Shown: piece after piece, positions 1-6,197 of the stretch
Numbering within the stretch: the stretch's first letter is position 1
Layout: every line of letters starts with the position of its first letter
Assembly (NCBI GenBank): GCA_016763715.1
Contig: JAESTG010000080.1
Location: 1-7,004, forward strand
Origin: Flavobacteriaceae bacterium
GTDB lineage: Bacteria > Bacteroidota > Bacteroidia > Flavobacteriales > Flavobacteriaceae
Direction of reading: 5' to 3'
DNA length: 7,004 bases
Position numbers and translations under genes: made by a program
Notes under the pieces: generated by a model
Databases searched by the model: none
What the model was told of the DNA's origin: nothing
What the model saw: only the letters and a program-made list of their open reading frames with translations

Positions 1-150
1 AAATGTTTCAAAAATGTTGCCGAAAGTATTCAATCAGGGAGCATCATCGTGTTTCACGATAGTTTAAAGGCTCAAAAGAATATGCAATTTGCATTGCCCA
101 AAATCTTGGACATCATCGCTGAAAACGGATGGAGCTGTGAAAAAATTTAG
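1..150 (+). CDS. Polysaccharide deacetylase (NodB domain), C-terminal fragment
   Basis: The first 49 codons are open from the window edge to TAG at 148-150, so only the C-terminal tail is present. It contains GSIIVFHDS (residues 13-21 of the fragment), which fits the last conserved motif of the NodB homology domain, where a His (H19) follows a hydrophobic strand. A short helical segment of the form KAxxNMxxALPKIL follows, then the terminal strand, as is usual in flavobacterial members. The family consists of metal-dependent carbohydrate de-N- or de-O-acetylases of carbohydrate esterase family 4 that act on cell-wall or exported polysaccharides. Substrate and localisation cannot be judged from this tail. 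The gene converges on the thioredoxin-like gene with only 13 bp between the two stop codons, and I see no hairpin terminator in that gap. The assignment rests on one motif plus the overall shape of the tail. Confidence 0.75.
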   Translation, partial: KCFKNVAESIQSGSIIVFHDSLKAQKNMQFALPKILDIIAENGWSCEKI

Positions 151-163
151 GAAAAGAACGTAG

Positions 164-460
164 TTAAACGTATTCCTGAACCAATCCAATAAGTGTATTG
201 GCATCTTGCTCACCACTTTGGCGCCATTTCATTTCGCCATTTTTATAGATCATTAAAGTAGGTAATCCCTTCACACGCAGAGCATCTGCCAACTCCGAAT
301 TCTTTTCAATGTCTATTTTAATCACACGAGCTTTATCTCCTAAAGCGGCTGCGACATCCCTTAATACGGGGTGCATTTCCTTACAGGCTTGATCCCATTC
401 CGCATAAAAATCTAAGAGGACGGGGACATGTGTTTGAATTAATTCTCCAAATTTGGACAT
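164..460 (-). CDS. Thioredoxin-fold protein with degenerate active site (WDQAC)
   Basis: This 98-residue protein spans almost a whole thioredoxin domain, slightly short at the N-terminus compared with the usual 105-110 residues. Visible thioredoxin hallmarks are LLDFYAEW (residues 15-22, including the buried Asp at D17), the strand VIKIDIEKN (46-54), the cis-proline loop KGLPTLMIYKNGE (64-76, P67) and the following glycine region (G83). The active site, normally WCGPC, reads W22-D-Q-A-C26. The nucleophilic first cysteine is therefore Asp, and C26 is the only cysteine in the protein. Canonical dithiol reductase activity is not expected; a binding, chaperone-like or monothiol role is possible. 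There is no signal peptide, so it is probably cytoplasmic. AAGGA lies directly before the chosen ATG. The gene sits 44 bp downstream of the metallophosphoesterase on the same strand. The fold is secure, the function is unknown. Confidence 0.88.
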   Translation of the reverse strand: MSKFGELIQTHVPVLLDFYAEWDQACKEMHPVLRDVAAALGDKARVIKIDIEKNSELADALRVKGLPTLMIYKNGEMKWRQSGEQDANTLIGLVQEYV

Positions 461-482
461 TCCTTAAACATATTGGTTATTA

Positions 483-490
483 CAAATATA
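483..490 (-). promoter_or_regulatory. Possible -7 box (TATATTTG) for the thioredoxin-like gene
   Basis: Read leftward, TATATTTG matches the Bacteroidetes -7 consensus TAnnTTTG exactly and lies 22 bp before the start codon at 460. No TTG stands at the preferred spacing of roughly 19 bp upstream; the nearest is only 11 bp away (502-504). The gene may instead, or also, be read through from the metallophosphoesterase upstream. Confidence 0.35.
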
Positions 491-504
491 ACATTTATGC
501 GCAA

Positions 505-1731
505 TTATGCAGTATCACGACGTTTTTTCAACTCAATTACAGTTATTTCAGGCCAAATACCCACACGGCCAGGATAGCCAAGAAATCCAAATCCGCGATT
601 TACGTTTATGTAACGCCCAAATTCCTCGTAAATTCCTGCCCAGTATTCATAACGATATTTTACGGGACTCCATTTAAACCAACCAGGAATTTCAATACCG
701 TATTGCATGCCATGTGTATGTCCGCTAAGAGTTAGGTGATAATTTAAATCACTCCCCTTCACTTGTTCCTTCCAATGCGATGGATCATGGCTCATGAGGA
801 CTTTAAAATCGGCCTTTAAAACACCCTCACTGGCTTTCTTAAGGTCACCAGCTTGTTTAAAACCTTGCCCCCAATTCTCAACCCCAATGAGTTTTATCTG
901 TGCTCCATTCCGCTCTAAGGTTCTATGTTCATTCAGCAACAGATCCCACCCCATCTCTTTTTGCAGGGTTTTTAAATCTTCCAAGTTTCGTTCCTTGGCT
1001 TCCTTAGATTCCCACTGCATATACTCACCATAATCATGATTTCCTAAGACTGAATACACACCGTCCTTAGCACTTAAAGTGCTAAACAGACCTTTCCAAC
1101 GGGTCATTTCCGAAGTCATATTATTTACCAAATCACCTGTAAAAAGGATGACATCACTCTTCTGTTCGTTTATCAGGCCCACTCCATAAGCTACCTTTTC
1201 TTCATTATCAAAACTTCCGCTGTGAATATCGCTAATTTGAGTAATTCTATAGCCATCAAAGGCTTCGGGAAGATCGTCAAATTCAATCGTATAGGTCAAC
1301 ACTTTATAATTGTACTTTCCTTTAAACATTCCAATGAGCAAAGAACCAAATGGAATGGCAGCCAACCCTAAGGCTAATATGCTTACAAATTTTCTTCTTG
1401 AAGGGATATAGAAACTCTCTTCGCTCCCACCAAGTTTTGAAAACAGGCCAACGAAGAGCCTAATAATATCCTCACCAAACATAAAAATGATGATGAATAA
1501 CTTCGGAATAAAAATCACCAAAAACGCCCCAAAAGTATACATCCGCCATGGGTTCATACTACGATTGGGCTCCCCATAACTAAGTTGGTAAATAAACATC
1601 CCCAATATCACCACCGAAATTACAATATAAGAACCATGAAGCCATTGATTTTTAACTAGTGTGCGTATGGCTTGAAAAGCATATATATCGATCGCAATAT
1701 ATATGAGAATAAAAATAACCCAACGAAGCAT
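505..1731 (-). CDS. Membrane-anchored calcineurin-like metallophosphoesterase
   Basis: The 408-residue protein has an N-terminal membrane part with hydrophobic segments at about 1-22, 34-52, 66-86 and 115-136, followed by a calcineurin-like phosphoesterase domain from about 160 to 400. All metal-binding motifs are present: SDIH (D168, H170), TGDL (D200), GNHD (N231, H232), MSHD (H315) and GHTH (H338, H340). These should bind a dinuclear metal centre for phosphoester hydrolysis. The architecture resembles YkuE/YaeI-type proteins. By the positive-inside rule (R23/K27 and SRRK 111-114 inside) the catalytic domain would face the periplasm. An RRKFV stretch just before the fourth helix resembles a twin-arginine motif. 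The substrate is unknown; phospholipid or lipid A precursor phosphates are possible by analogy. No clear ribosome binding site precedes the ATG at 1731, which is common in this phylum. The gene is divergent from the GH92 operon. Confidence 0.92.
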   Translation of the reverse strand: MLRWVIFILIYIAIDIYAFQAIRTLVKNQWLHGSYIVISVVILGMFIYQLSYGEPNRSMNPWRMYTFGAFLVIFIPKLFIIIFMFGEDIIRLFVGLFSKLGGSEESFYIPSRRKFVSILALGLAAIPFGSLLIGMFKGKYNYKVLTYTIEFDDLPEAFDGYRITQISDIHSGSFDNEEKVAYGVGLINEQKSDVILFTGDLVNNMTSEMTRWKGLFSTLSAKDGVYSVLGNHDYGEYMQWESKEAKERNLEDLKTLQKEMGWDLLLNEHRTLERNGAQIKLIGVENWGQGFKQAGDLKKASEGVLKADFKVLMSHDPSHWKEQVKGSDLNYHLTLSGHTHGMQYGIEIPGWFKWSPVKYRYEYWAGIYEEFGRYINVNRGFGFLGYPGRVGIWPEITVIELKKRRDTA

Positions 1732-1872
1732 ATAAAGTAAGATTTGCGCTAAAGATACTTCAGTTTCAAAAAGGGATATATGACGTTCACTTTTTTTTAA
1801 CTGAATTTTTGAAAAATAGTTCCTTCAAAAACACTGTGGGTTTTGTATCTTTTCAGTTGTTAAACCCAATTC
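1732..1872. promoter_or_regulatory. Divergent promoter region
   Basis: This 141-bp spacer must carry the promoters of the metallophosphoesterase (leftward) and of the GH92 operon (rightward). A rightward TATCTTTT at 1846-1853 matches seven positions to one against TAnnTTTG and would place the transcript start about 15 bp before the GH92 ATG. A leftward TATCTTTA at 1757-1750 is likewise one base off and lies about 19 bp before the other start. Neither has a TTG at the favoured spacing. A run of eight T (1791-1798) lies between them. No operator with convincing symmetry is visible. The presence of promoters is inferred from gene orientation; the exact boxes are tentative. Confidence 0.45.
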
Positions 1873-4614
1873 ATGAAAAGATTAATTTTTTTACTCTTCA
1901 TCATAACCATTTTTTTAAGTTGTACTGAAAAGGAGCCTACAATCTCACCTGCTCAAAAAGACCAAGCCCTAACCTCATATGTAAATACTTTTATTGGAAC
2001 TGGTGGCCACGGGCATACATATCCAGGTGCTACGATGCCATTTGGAATGATGCAGTTAAGTCCAGACACTCGCTTGGACGGTTGGGACGGATGTAGCGGT
2101 TATCATTATAGTGACGAATATATCTATGGTTTTTCACATACCCACCTCAGCGGTACAGGTGTAAGCGATTATGGTGATATCCTTTTAATGCCCACCAATG
2201 AAATGATCTTTAACAATGGCGCTGATGGAAAAAAAGGATACAAAGCACATTTCTCTCATGAAAAAGAATTCTCATCTCCTGGTTATTATAAAGTTCATCT
2301 AGACTCGACAAATATCGATGTAGAACTTACTGTAACTAAAAGAGCAGGAATGCACAAATACCAATATCCATCTTCAGAAAACCAATGGGTTATTTTAGAT
2401 TTAGAACATCGGGACAAACTACTTAAACATACTATCATTGCCAATGAGTCGAAAAGAGTAAGAGGATACCGATATTCTGAAGCTTGGGCTACCGATCAAC
2501 GCATCTATTTTGATATAGAATTCTCTCATGAAATAGACATGCCCAATTTAATGGTTACTGAAAACGGCATGCCTTCAAAGTATGCTGCTCGCTTTATAAA
2601 CCCAAACAACGAACCCATTTATGTTTCTATCGGAATTTCGGCTATTGATGAAGCAGGAGCCAGAAAGAATCTGGAAACAGAAATAGGGTCGAAAACCTTT
2701 GAACAACTGAAATCTGAAGCCAACAACATCTGGGAAAAACAGCTCGAAAAGATTGTAATCGAAAGTGATAATATAGACGTTAAAACTAATTTCTATACCG
2801 CTTTATATCATACCATGATTGCACCTAATCTTTATCAAGATGTAGATGGGCGCTATCGAGGCATGGATTTGAAAATACACCAAACCACCGATTTTGAATA
2901 CTATACAGTCTTTTCTCTTTGGGATACTTTTCGAGCAGCCCACCCCCTTTACACCATCATCGAACAGGAAAGAACCAACGACTTCATCAATACTTTTTTA
3001 GCGAAATACGACGAAGGAGGCATCATGCCCATTTGGGATCTATCTGCCAATTATACAGAATGTATGATAGGATATCATGGGGTGTCTGTGATTGCGGATG
3101 CCTACCTCAAAGGTATTCGTGGTTATGATTCGAAAAAGGCATTGAAGGCTATGATTCATAGTGCTACTCGTAATCATTTAGGGCTAGAATCGTATCAAAA
3201 GACTGGTTTTATTCCTGTGGAGAAGGAAAGTGAATCAGTTTCTAAAACCTTAGAATATGCCTATGACGATTGGACCATTGCGCAAATGGCCAAAGAAATG
3301 GGGGAAACAAACCCTTACCAGCAATTTTCTAAAAGAGCACAATCCTATAAAAATGTTTACAATCCGGAAACTGGATTTATGCAAGGGCGTTTCCGAAACA
3401 CTTGGTTTGGACCTTTTGATCCGTTTGAAGTAAATTTTAATTATACTGAAGCCAATGCTTGGCAGTATAGTTTATATGTACCACAAGATATTTCAGGATT
3501 GATGGAGATGATGGGAGGTAAAGACAAATTAGAGGCTCATTTGGATCGTTTATTCACTGTCAAGTCAAAGATTTCAGGACGCGACCAAGCAGACATCACA
3601 GGGTTGATTGGACAATATGCCCATGGCAACGAGCCCAGTCACCACATGGCTTACCTCTATAATTTTGTCAATAAACCTCACAAAACACAGGAGAAAATAC
3701 GACAAATTTTAACCGAATTGTACACCAATAACCCTGATGGCATTAGTGGGAATGAAGATTGCGGTCAAATGAGTGCATGGTACATCTTTAGTTCCTTAGG
3801 TTTTTATCCCGTAACACCAGGAAGCAACCAATACATTATTGGAGCTCCTATAGTAGAAAAAGCAAGTATCAATCTAGAAGACGGAAAAACGTTTACCATC
3901 ACCGCTGTGGATATTTCCGAAGAAAAAAAATACATTTCAGAAGTAATACTGAATGGGCTTCCGCTAGGCCGAAGTTATCTCTTTCACAATGAAATTATGG
4001 ACGGAGGAAACTTGGAATTTAAGATGAGTGCAACACCCACCAATTGGGGAACAACAGATAATGAGATTCCAAAAACAGAAATCACCGAAACCAAAATTAC
4101 TCCTGCGCCTTTCATTTCAAAAGGAGATGTAGCTTTTAAAACGGGAACAATCATTGAACTAGATTCACCTGTTGTTGATGCAATCATCTTTTATAGTTTG
4201 AATGGCGAGGATTTTATAACATACCAAGAGCCTATTATCCTTTCAGAAAAAAGTATCCTTCAAACTTACAGTGAAAGGAATGGGATAAAGAGTAGCACGT
4301 TGACCACTGAATTCTTTAAAATTGACCCCAATGTGAGTATTAAGCTAGAGACATCATTTGCCAACCAATATAGTGCAGGAGGCAATGACGCATTAATTGA
4401 TGGTATTAAAGGAGCTAGAGACTTCAGAACTGGAGCTTGGCAAGGCTATCAAAACCAAGATGTGATAGCCATTGTAGATTTAGGAAGAGTGAGGACTATT
4501 GAAACGATTAACGTGAATTTCCTACAAGACCAAAAAAGCTGGATATTTTTACCTACGGAAGTAGAGTGTTATGTGTCTGACAATGCACATAGTTTTCATA
4601 AATCATTACCATAA
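1873..4614 (+). CDS. GH92 exo-alpha-mannosidase lipoprotein, C-terminus cut by in-frame stop
   Basis: This is a glycoside hydrolase family 92 enzyme, a calcium-dependent inverting exo-alpha-mannosidase that trims mannose from N-glycans or mannans. Residues 1-17 form a lipoprotein signal (hydrophobic stretch, lipobox FLSC with C17). The acidic residues just after the cysteine (CTEKE) could favour surface export. The N-terminal beta-sandwich starts with YVNTFIGTGGHGHTYPG (36-52) and contains GFSHTHLSGTG. The helical-barrel catalytic domain carries FSLWDTFRAAHPL (347-359), YTEANAWQY (E526), GNEPSHH (585-591, E587) and GNEDCGQMSAW (626-636, E628/D629). Catalytic acid and base are expected among these acidic residues. 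After about 735 come a chitobiase-C/Fn3-like segment and, from about 821, a discoidin (F5/8 type C)-like domain. The frame stops at TAA 4612-4614 (913 residues) although it stays open and conserved to 4803, where about 975 residues would have been reached. The catalytic part is intact, so the truncated enzyme may still work. It is the first gene of an operon with the glycosylasparaginase. Confidence 0.93.
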   Translation: MKRLIFLLFIITIFLSCTEKEPTISPAQKDQALTSYVNTFIGTGGHGHTYPGATMPFGMMQLSPDTRLDGWDGCSGYHYSDEYIYGFSHTHLSGTGVSDYGDILLMPTNEMIFNNGADGKKGYKAHFSHEKEFSSPGYYKVHLDSTNIDVELTVTKRAGMHKYQYPSSENQWVILDLEHRDKLLKHTIIANESKRVRGYRYSEAWATDQRIYFDIEFSHEIDMPNLMVTENGMPSKYAARFINPNNEPIYVSIGISAIDEAGARKNLETEIGSKTFEQLKSEANNIWEKQLEKIVIESDNIDVKTNFYTALYHTMIAPNLYQDVDGRYRGMDLKIHQTTDFEYYTVFSLWDTFRAAHPLYTIIEQERTNDFINTFLAKYDEGGIMPIWDLSANYTECMIGYHGVSVIADAYLKGIRGYDSKKALKAMIHSATRNHLGLESYQKTGFIPVEKESESVSKTLEYAYDDWTIAQMAKEMGETNPYQQFSKRAQSYKNVYNPETGFMQGRFRNTWFGPFDPFEVNFNYTEANAWQYSLYVPQDISGLMEMMGGKDKLEAHLDRLFTVKSKISGRDQADITGLIGQYAHGNEPSHHMAYLYNFVNKPHKTQEKIRQILTELYTNNPDGISGNEDCGQMSAWYIFSSLGFYPVTPGSNQYIIGAPIVEKASINLEDGKTFTITAVDISEEKKYISEVILNGLPLGRSYLFHNEIMDGGNLEFKMSATPTNWGTTDNEIPKTEITETKITPAPFISKGDVAFKTGTIIELDSPVVDAIIFYSLNGEDFITYQEPIILSEKSILQTYSERNGIKSSTLTTEFFKIDPNVSIKLETSFANQYSAGGNDALIDGIKGARDFRTGAWQGYQNQDVIAIVDLGRVRTIETINVNFLQDQKSWIFLPTEVECYVSDNAHSFHKSLP

Positions 4615-4803
4615 AGCGTATTTAATGCAGAGGATCCTTCCGAAGAAATAAAAATAGAAAACGCCAGTTTTAACATAAACAATTACAGTGTACGTTATGT
4701 GAAAATTGTAGCTAAAAACATAGGACCAGTACCCGAATGGCATTTAGGTTTTCCATACAATGGAACGGCTTGGCTATTTATAGACGAAATTGAAATAAAG
4801 TAA
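4615..4803 (+). pseudogene. Detached C-terminal end of the GH92 discoidin-like domain
   Basis: Directly after the TAA at 4612-4614, the GH92 frame remains open for 62 codons to a second TAA at 4801-4803. The translation keeps clear family signature: RYVKIVAKNIG, then PEWHLG, then TAWLFIDEIEIK, the typical last strands of the discoidin-like module at the end of Bacteroidetes GH92 and GH20 enzymes. It contains no ATG, so independent translation is unlikely. One base change (for example AAA, GAA or CAA to TAA) would explain the break, because no frame change is needed. It ends 3 bp before the next gene, which is the expected spacing for the unbroken operon. Alternatives are a sequencing error at the TAA or programmed readthrough; I see nothing favouring readthrough. 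Confidence 0.85.
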
Positions 4804-4806
4804 ACC

Positions 4807-5817
4807 ATGAAGCGAAGAAAATTTATTCAAAATGCATCCTTAAGTGGTGTTGGGATTATTACAACGGCATCTATGTTGGCCTGTGACAAAGGAAAAGGTA
4901 CGGTAAAAGATGAAAGAAATATCGCTATACCAGCAAATAAAGGTTCTATTCCTATGGTGATAGCCACTTGGAATGTTAAGGATGCCACTGCCAAGGCATG
5001 GGAAGTTCTTCAAGAAGGAAAAAGTGCACTTGATGCTATTGAACAAGGGTGTGGTGTGGAGGAAGCAAATGCTGAAGGACAAAGTGTAGGAATTGGTGGC
5101 ATGCCAGATCGCGATGGAAATGTGACGCTAGATGCCTGTATTATGAATAAAGACGGAGATTACGGAGCAGTAGTTTATTTACAGAATATTGTACATCCAA
5201 TCTCGGTGGCTCGTAAAGTGATGGAAGAAACTCCTCATGTAATATTAGCAGGAAAAGGAGCGGAGCAATTTGCAGTTTCTCAAGGATTTAAAAGAGAGGA
5301 TCTTCTAACAGAAAAATCTAAAAAGGATTGGGAGAATTGGACAAAAAAGGCAAAATATAAGCCCGTAATAAACATTGAAAACCACGATACGATTGGAATG
5401 CTTGCCATCGATAAAAATGGAGACATCTCTGGAGGGTGTACCACCAGTGGATTGGGATTTAAAATGGCTGGTCGTGTAGGCGACTCACCCATAATTGGTT
5501 CGGGGCTGTTTGTAGATAACGAAATTGGTGGTGCTACGGCCACAGGTCTGGGAGAAGAAGTGTTAAAAACTGTCGGAAGCTTTTTAATTGTAGAGTTAAT
5601 GCGTCAAGGAATGTCACCACAGAAAGCCTGCGAAGAGGCTATTCGTAGAATAATCACCAAAAATAAGAACTACGAAAACTTTCAAGTCGGTTATATTGCG
5701 GTGAACAAAAAGGGGGAAACTGGTGCTTATTCCATTCACGAAGGGTTTTATACAACGACCTATGCAAATGGTACTAATGAGAGTAAAATGCCCGATTTTT
5801 TCAATAAAAAGAAATAA
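4807..5817 (+). CDS. N4-(beta-N-acetylglucosaminyl)-L-asparaginase (glycosylasparaginase)
   Basis: This Ntn-hydrolase of peptidase family T2 cleaves the amide between GlcNAc and Asn after the peptide has been degraded. It is made as a precursor that cuts itself before a threonine. Here the cleavage site is NHD|TIGM, with T195 as the new N-terminal nucleophile. Residues matching the active site of the Elizabethkingia meningosepticum enzyme are W55 (in ATWNV), T213 (in CTTSG), R223 and D226 (in GRVGDSP), and T246-G247 (in TATG). Their distances from the catalytic Thr (+18, +28, +31, +51) equal those I recall for that enzyme. The N-terminus has KRRKFI, a twin-arginine-like start, a hydrophobic stretch and a possible lipobox ending at C26, so export to the periplasm is likely, perhaps as a lipoprotein. 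The length of 336 fits the family. It follows the GH92 gene's original stop by 3 bp and so shares its transcript. The sequence resembles glycosylasparaginase far more than isoaspartyl peptidase. Confidence 0.95.
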   Translation: MKRRKFIQNASLSGVGIITTASMLACDKGKGTVKDERNIAIPANKGSIPMVIATWNVKDATAKAWEVLQEGKSALDAIEQGCGVEEANAEGQSVGIGGMPDRDGNVTLDACIMNKDGDYGAVVYLQNIVHPISVARKVMEETPHVILAGKGAEQFAVSQGFKREDLLTEKSKKDWENWTKKAKYKPVINIENHDTIGMLAIDKNGDISGGCTTSGLGFKMAGRVGDSPIIGSGLFVDNEIGGATATGLGEEVLKTVGSFLIVELMRQGMSPQKACEEAIRRIITKNKNYENFQVGYIAVNKKGETGAYSIHEGFYTTTYANGTNESKMPDFFNKKK

Positions 5818-5984
5818 TCGAGTCTATTTTATGCTAAATTTATGCTAAACTTAGCTTAATTCCTGTAAGTATATTCCTATTATAATTATTTAATTGTCTG
5901 ATTATCAATAAAATAACTACTACGTGTTATTACGTATTCGCTTATAAAGTACGGTCACATTGCAGTTTGAGTCGTTATTTTTTA
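5818..5984. other. AT-rich intergenic stretch downstream of the glycosylasparaginase
   Basis: This is the left half of a 380-bp gene-free region between two convergent genes. It is strongly AT-rich. Apart from a short tandem repeat at its start and a small GCTAA/TTAGC inverted repeat (5844-5855), I find no coding potential and no convincing rho-independent terminator for the operon. Confidence 0.6.
5828..5849. repeat. Tandem duplication of an 11-bp unit
   Basis: The unit TTTATGCTAAA occurs twice, perfectly and head to tail (5828-5838 and 5839-5849), starting 10 bp after the glycosylasparaginase stop. The second copy overlaps a small inverted repeat, GCTAA-AC-TTAGC. Two copies in AT-rich DNA may be replication slippage; a protein-binding role is possible but unsupported. 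Confidence 0.8.
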
Positions 5985-5992
5985 TAATTTTG
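5960..5992 (+). promoter_or_regulatory. Candidate promoter for the small RNA
   Basis: TAATTTTG at 5985-5992 matches the Bacteroidetes -7 consensus TAnnTTTG at every fixed position. A TTG at 5960-5962 lies 22 bp upstream, at the long end of the usual spacing; another TTG at 5967-5969 is 15 bp away. Transcription would begin near 5996-5999, just before two hairpins, and no open reading frame follows on this strand. The position directly ahead of structured sequence raises confidence above that of an isolated box. Confidence 0.45.
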
Positions 5993-5996
5993 AAAA

Positions 5997-6080
5997 ATAC
6001 ATAAGTAGGTTGACCTAGCCTTACGGAGGGGTCAATCAAATTTGGGGCGAAAAGTCATCACATTGTGGTGGCTTTTCCAT
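5997..6080 (+). ncRNA. Candidate two-hairpin small RNA
   Basis: Two hairpins lie directly downstream of a promoter-like box in an otherwise AT-rich intergenic region. Hairpin 1 (6008-6037) pairs GGTTGACC with GGTCAATC, has a 3-nt TAG bulge on the 5' side, then pairs CCT with AGG around the loop TACGG. Hairpin 2 (6050-6076) pairs 11 positions, AAAAGTCATCA with TGGTGGCTTTT, around the loop CATTG. It uses two G:U pairs that would be A:C mismatches on the opposite strand, so the structure belongs to a rightward transcript. Its 3' arm ends in U residues, like an intrinsic terminator. GC content is clearly higher than in the flanks. I see no credible reading frame. It could belong to a flavobacterial RNA family already known from comparative genomics, such as Flavo-1, but I cannot confirm that from memory. 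Confidence 0.5.
6050..6076 (+). terminator. Hairpin ending in T run, rightward
   Basis: This is the 11-bp stem described as hairpin 2 of the candidate small RNA, ending in TTTT and followed shortly by another TTTT (6081-6084). The T tract is partly inside the stem, so it is weaker than a textbook terminator. It may end the small RNA and also any readthrough from the GH92-glycosylasparaginase operon. Confidence 0.45.
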
Positions 6081-6122
6081 TTTCACAATACATTCATACT
6101 GTTTAGATTCTTCGGGGTATTC

Positions 6123-6151
6123 AAAAAAAGACCGTCTTTATACGGACGGCC
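6123..6151 (-). terminator. Rho-independent terminator of cphA
   Basis: Read leftward, GGCCGTC (6151-6145) pairs with GACGGTC (6136-6130) around an 8-nt loop, with one G:U pair, and is followed at once by seven T (6129-6123). It lies 46 bp beyond the cphA stop codon. Read rightward the stem has an A:C mismatch and is followed by TTCTTT, so it may also work weakly in that direction. It implies that cphA is the last gene of its transcription unit. Confidence 0.85.
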
Positions 6152-6197
6152 TTCTTTAATTTATTAAGATTTTCTATTTATTCTTCCGAAGAAATAA

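Noticed and set aside
430..735. A 101-codon rightward open frame across the end of the thioredoxin-like gene and the metallophosphoesterase.
   Set aside because: It lies antisense to two genes with clear family motifs, and its translation resembles no protein domain.
5280..5543. A leftward open frame of 87 codons inside the glycosylasparaginase.
   Set aside because: It is a shadow of the conserved catalytic region of a confidently identified gene.
4807..5817. Reading the T2-family enzyme as an isoaspartyl peptidase that would serve cyanophycin breakdown together with nearby cphA.
   Set aside because: The residues around the nucleophile and the substrate-binding positions match glycosylasparaginase almost throughout, it is exported, and it lies in an operon with a mannosidase convergent to cphA.
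5925..5940. TACGT and ACGTA arms flanking six bases, resembling an operator.
   Set aside because: Five-base arms in AT-rich intergenic DNA are expected by chance, and no promoter is adjacent.
6036..6138. A leftward open stretch of about 33 codons whose translation has a protein-like composition (for example EYPEESKQYE, KMEKPPQCDD).
   Set aside because: It has no start codon except a late ATG leaving about a dozen codons, it begins inside the cphA terminator, and an open run of this length is expected by chance. The G:U pattern of the overlapping hairpin favours the other strand.
4634..6197. The 15-bp string CTTCCGAAGAAATAA occurring both at about 4637 and at about 6183.
   Set aside because: One copy lies in coding sequence of the GH92 tail and the other in an intergenic spacer. 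The flanks share nothing, so a mobile or attachment site is not supported.
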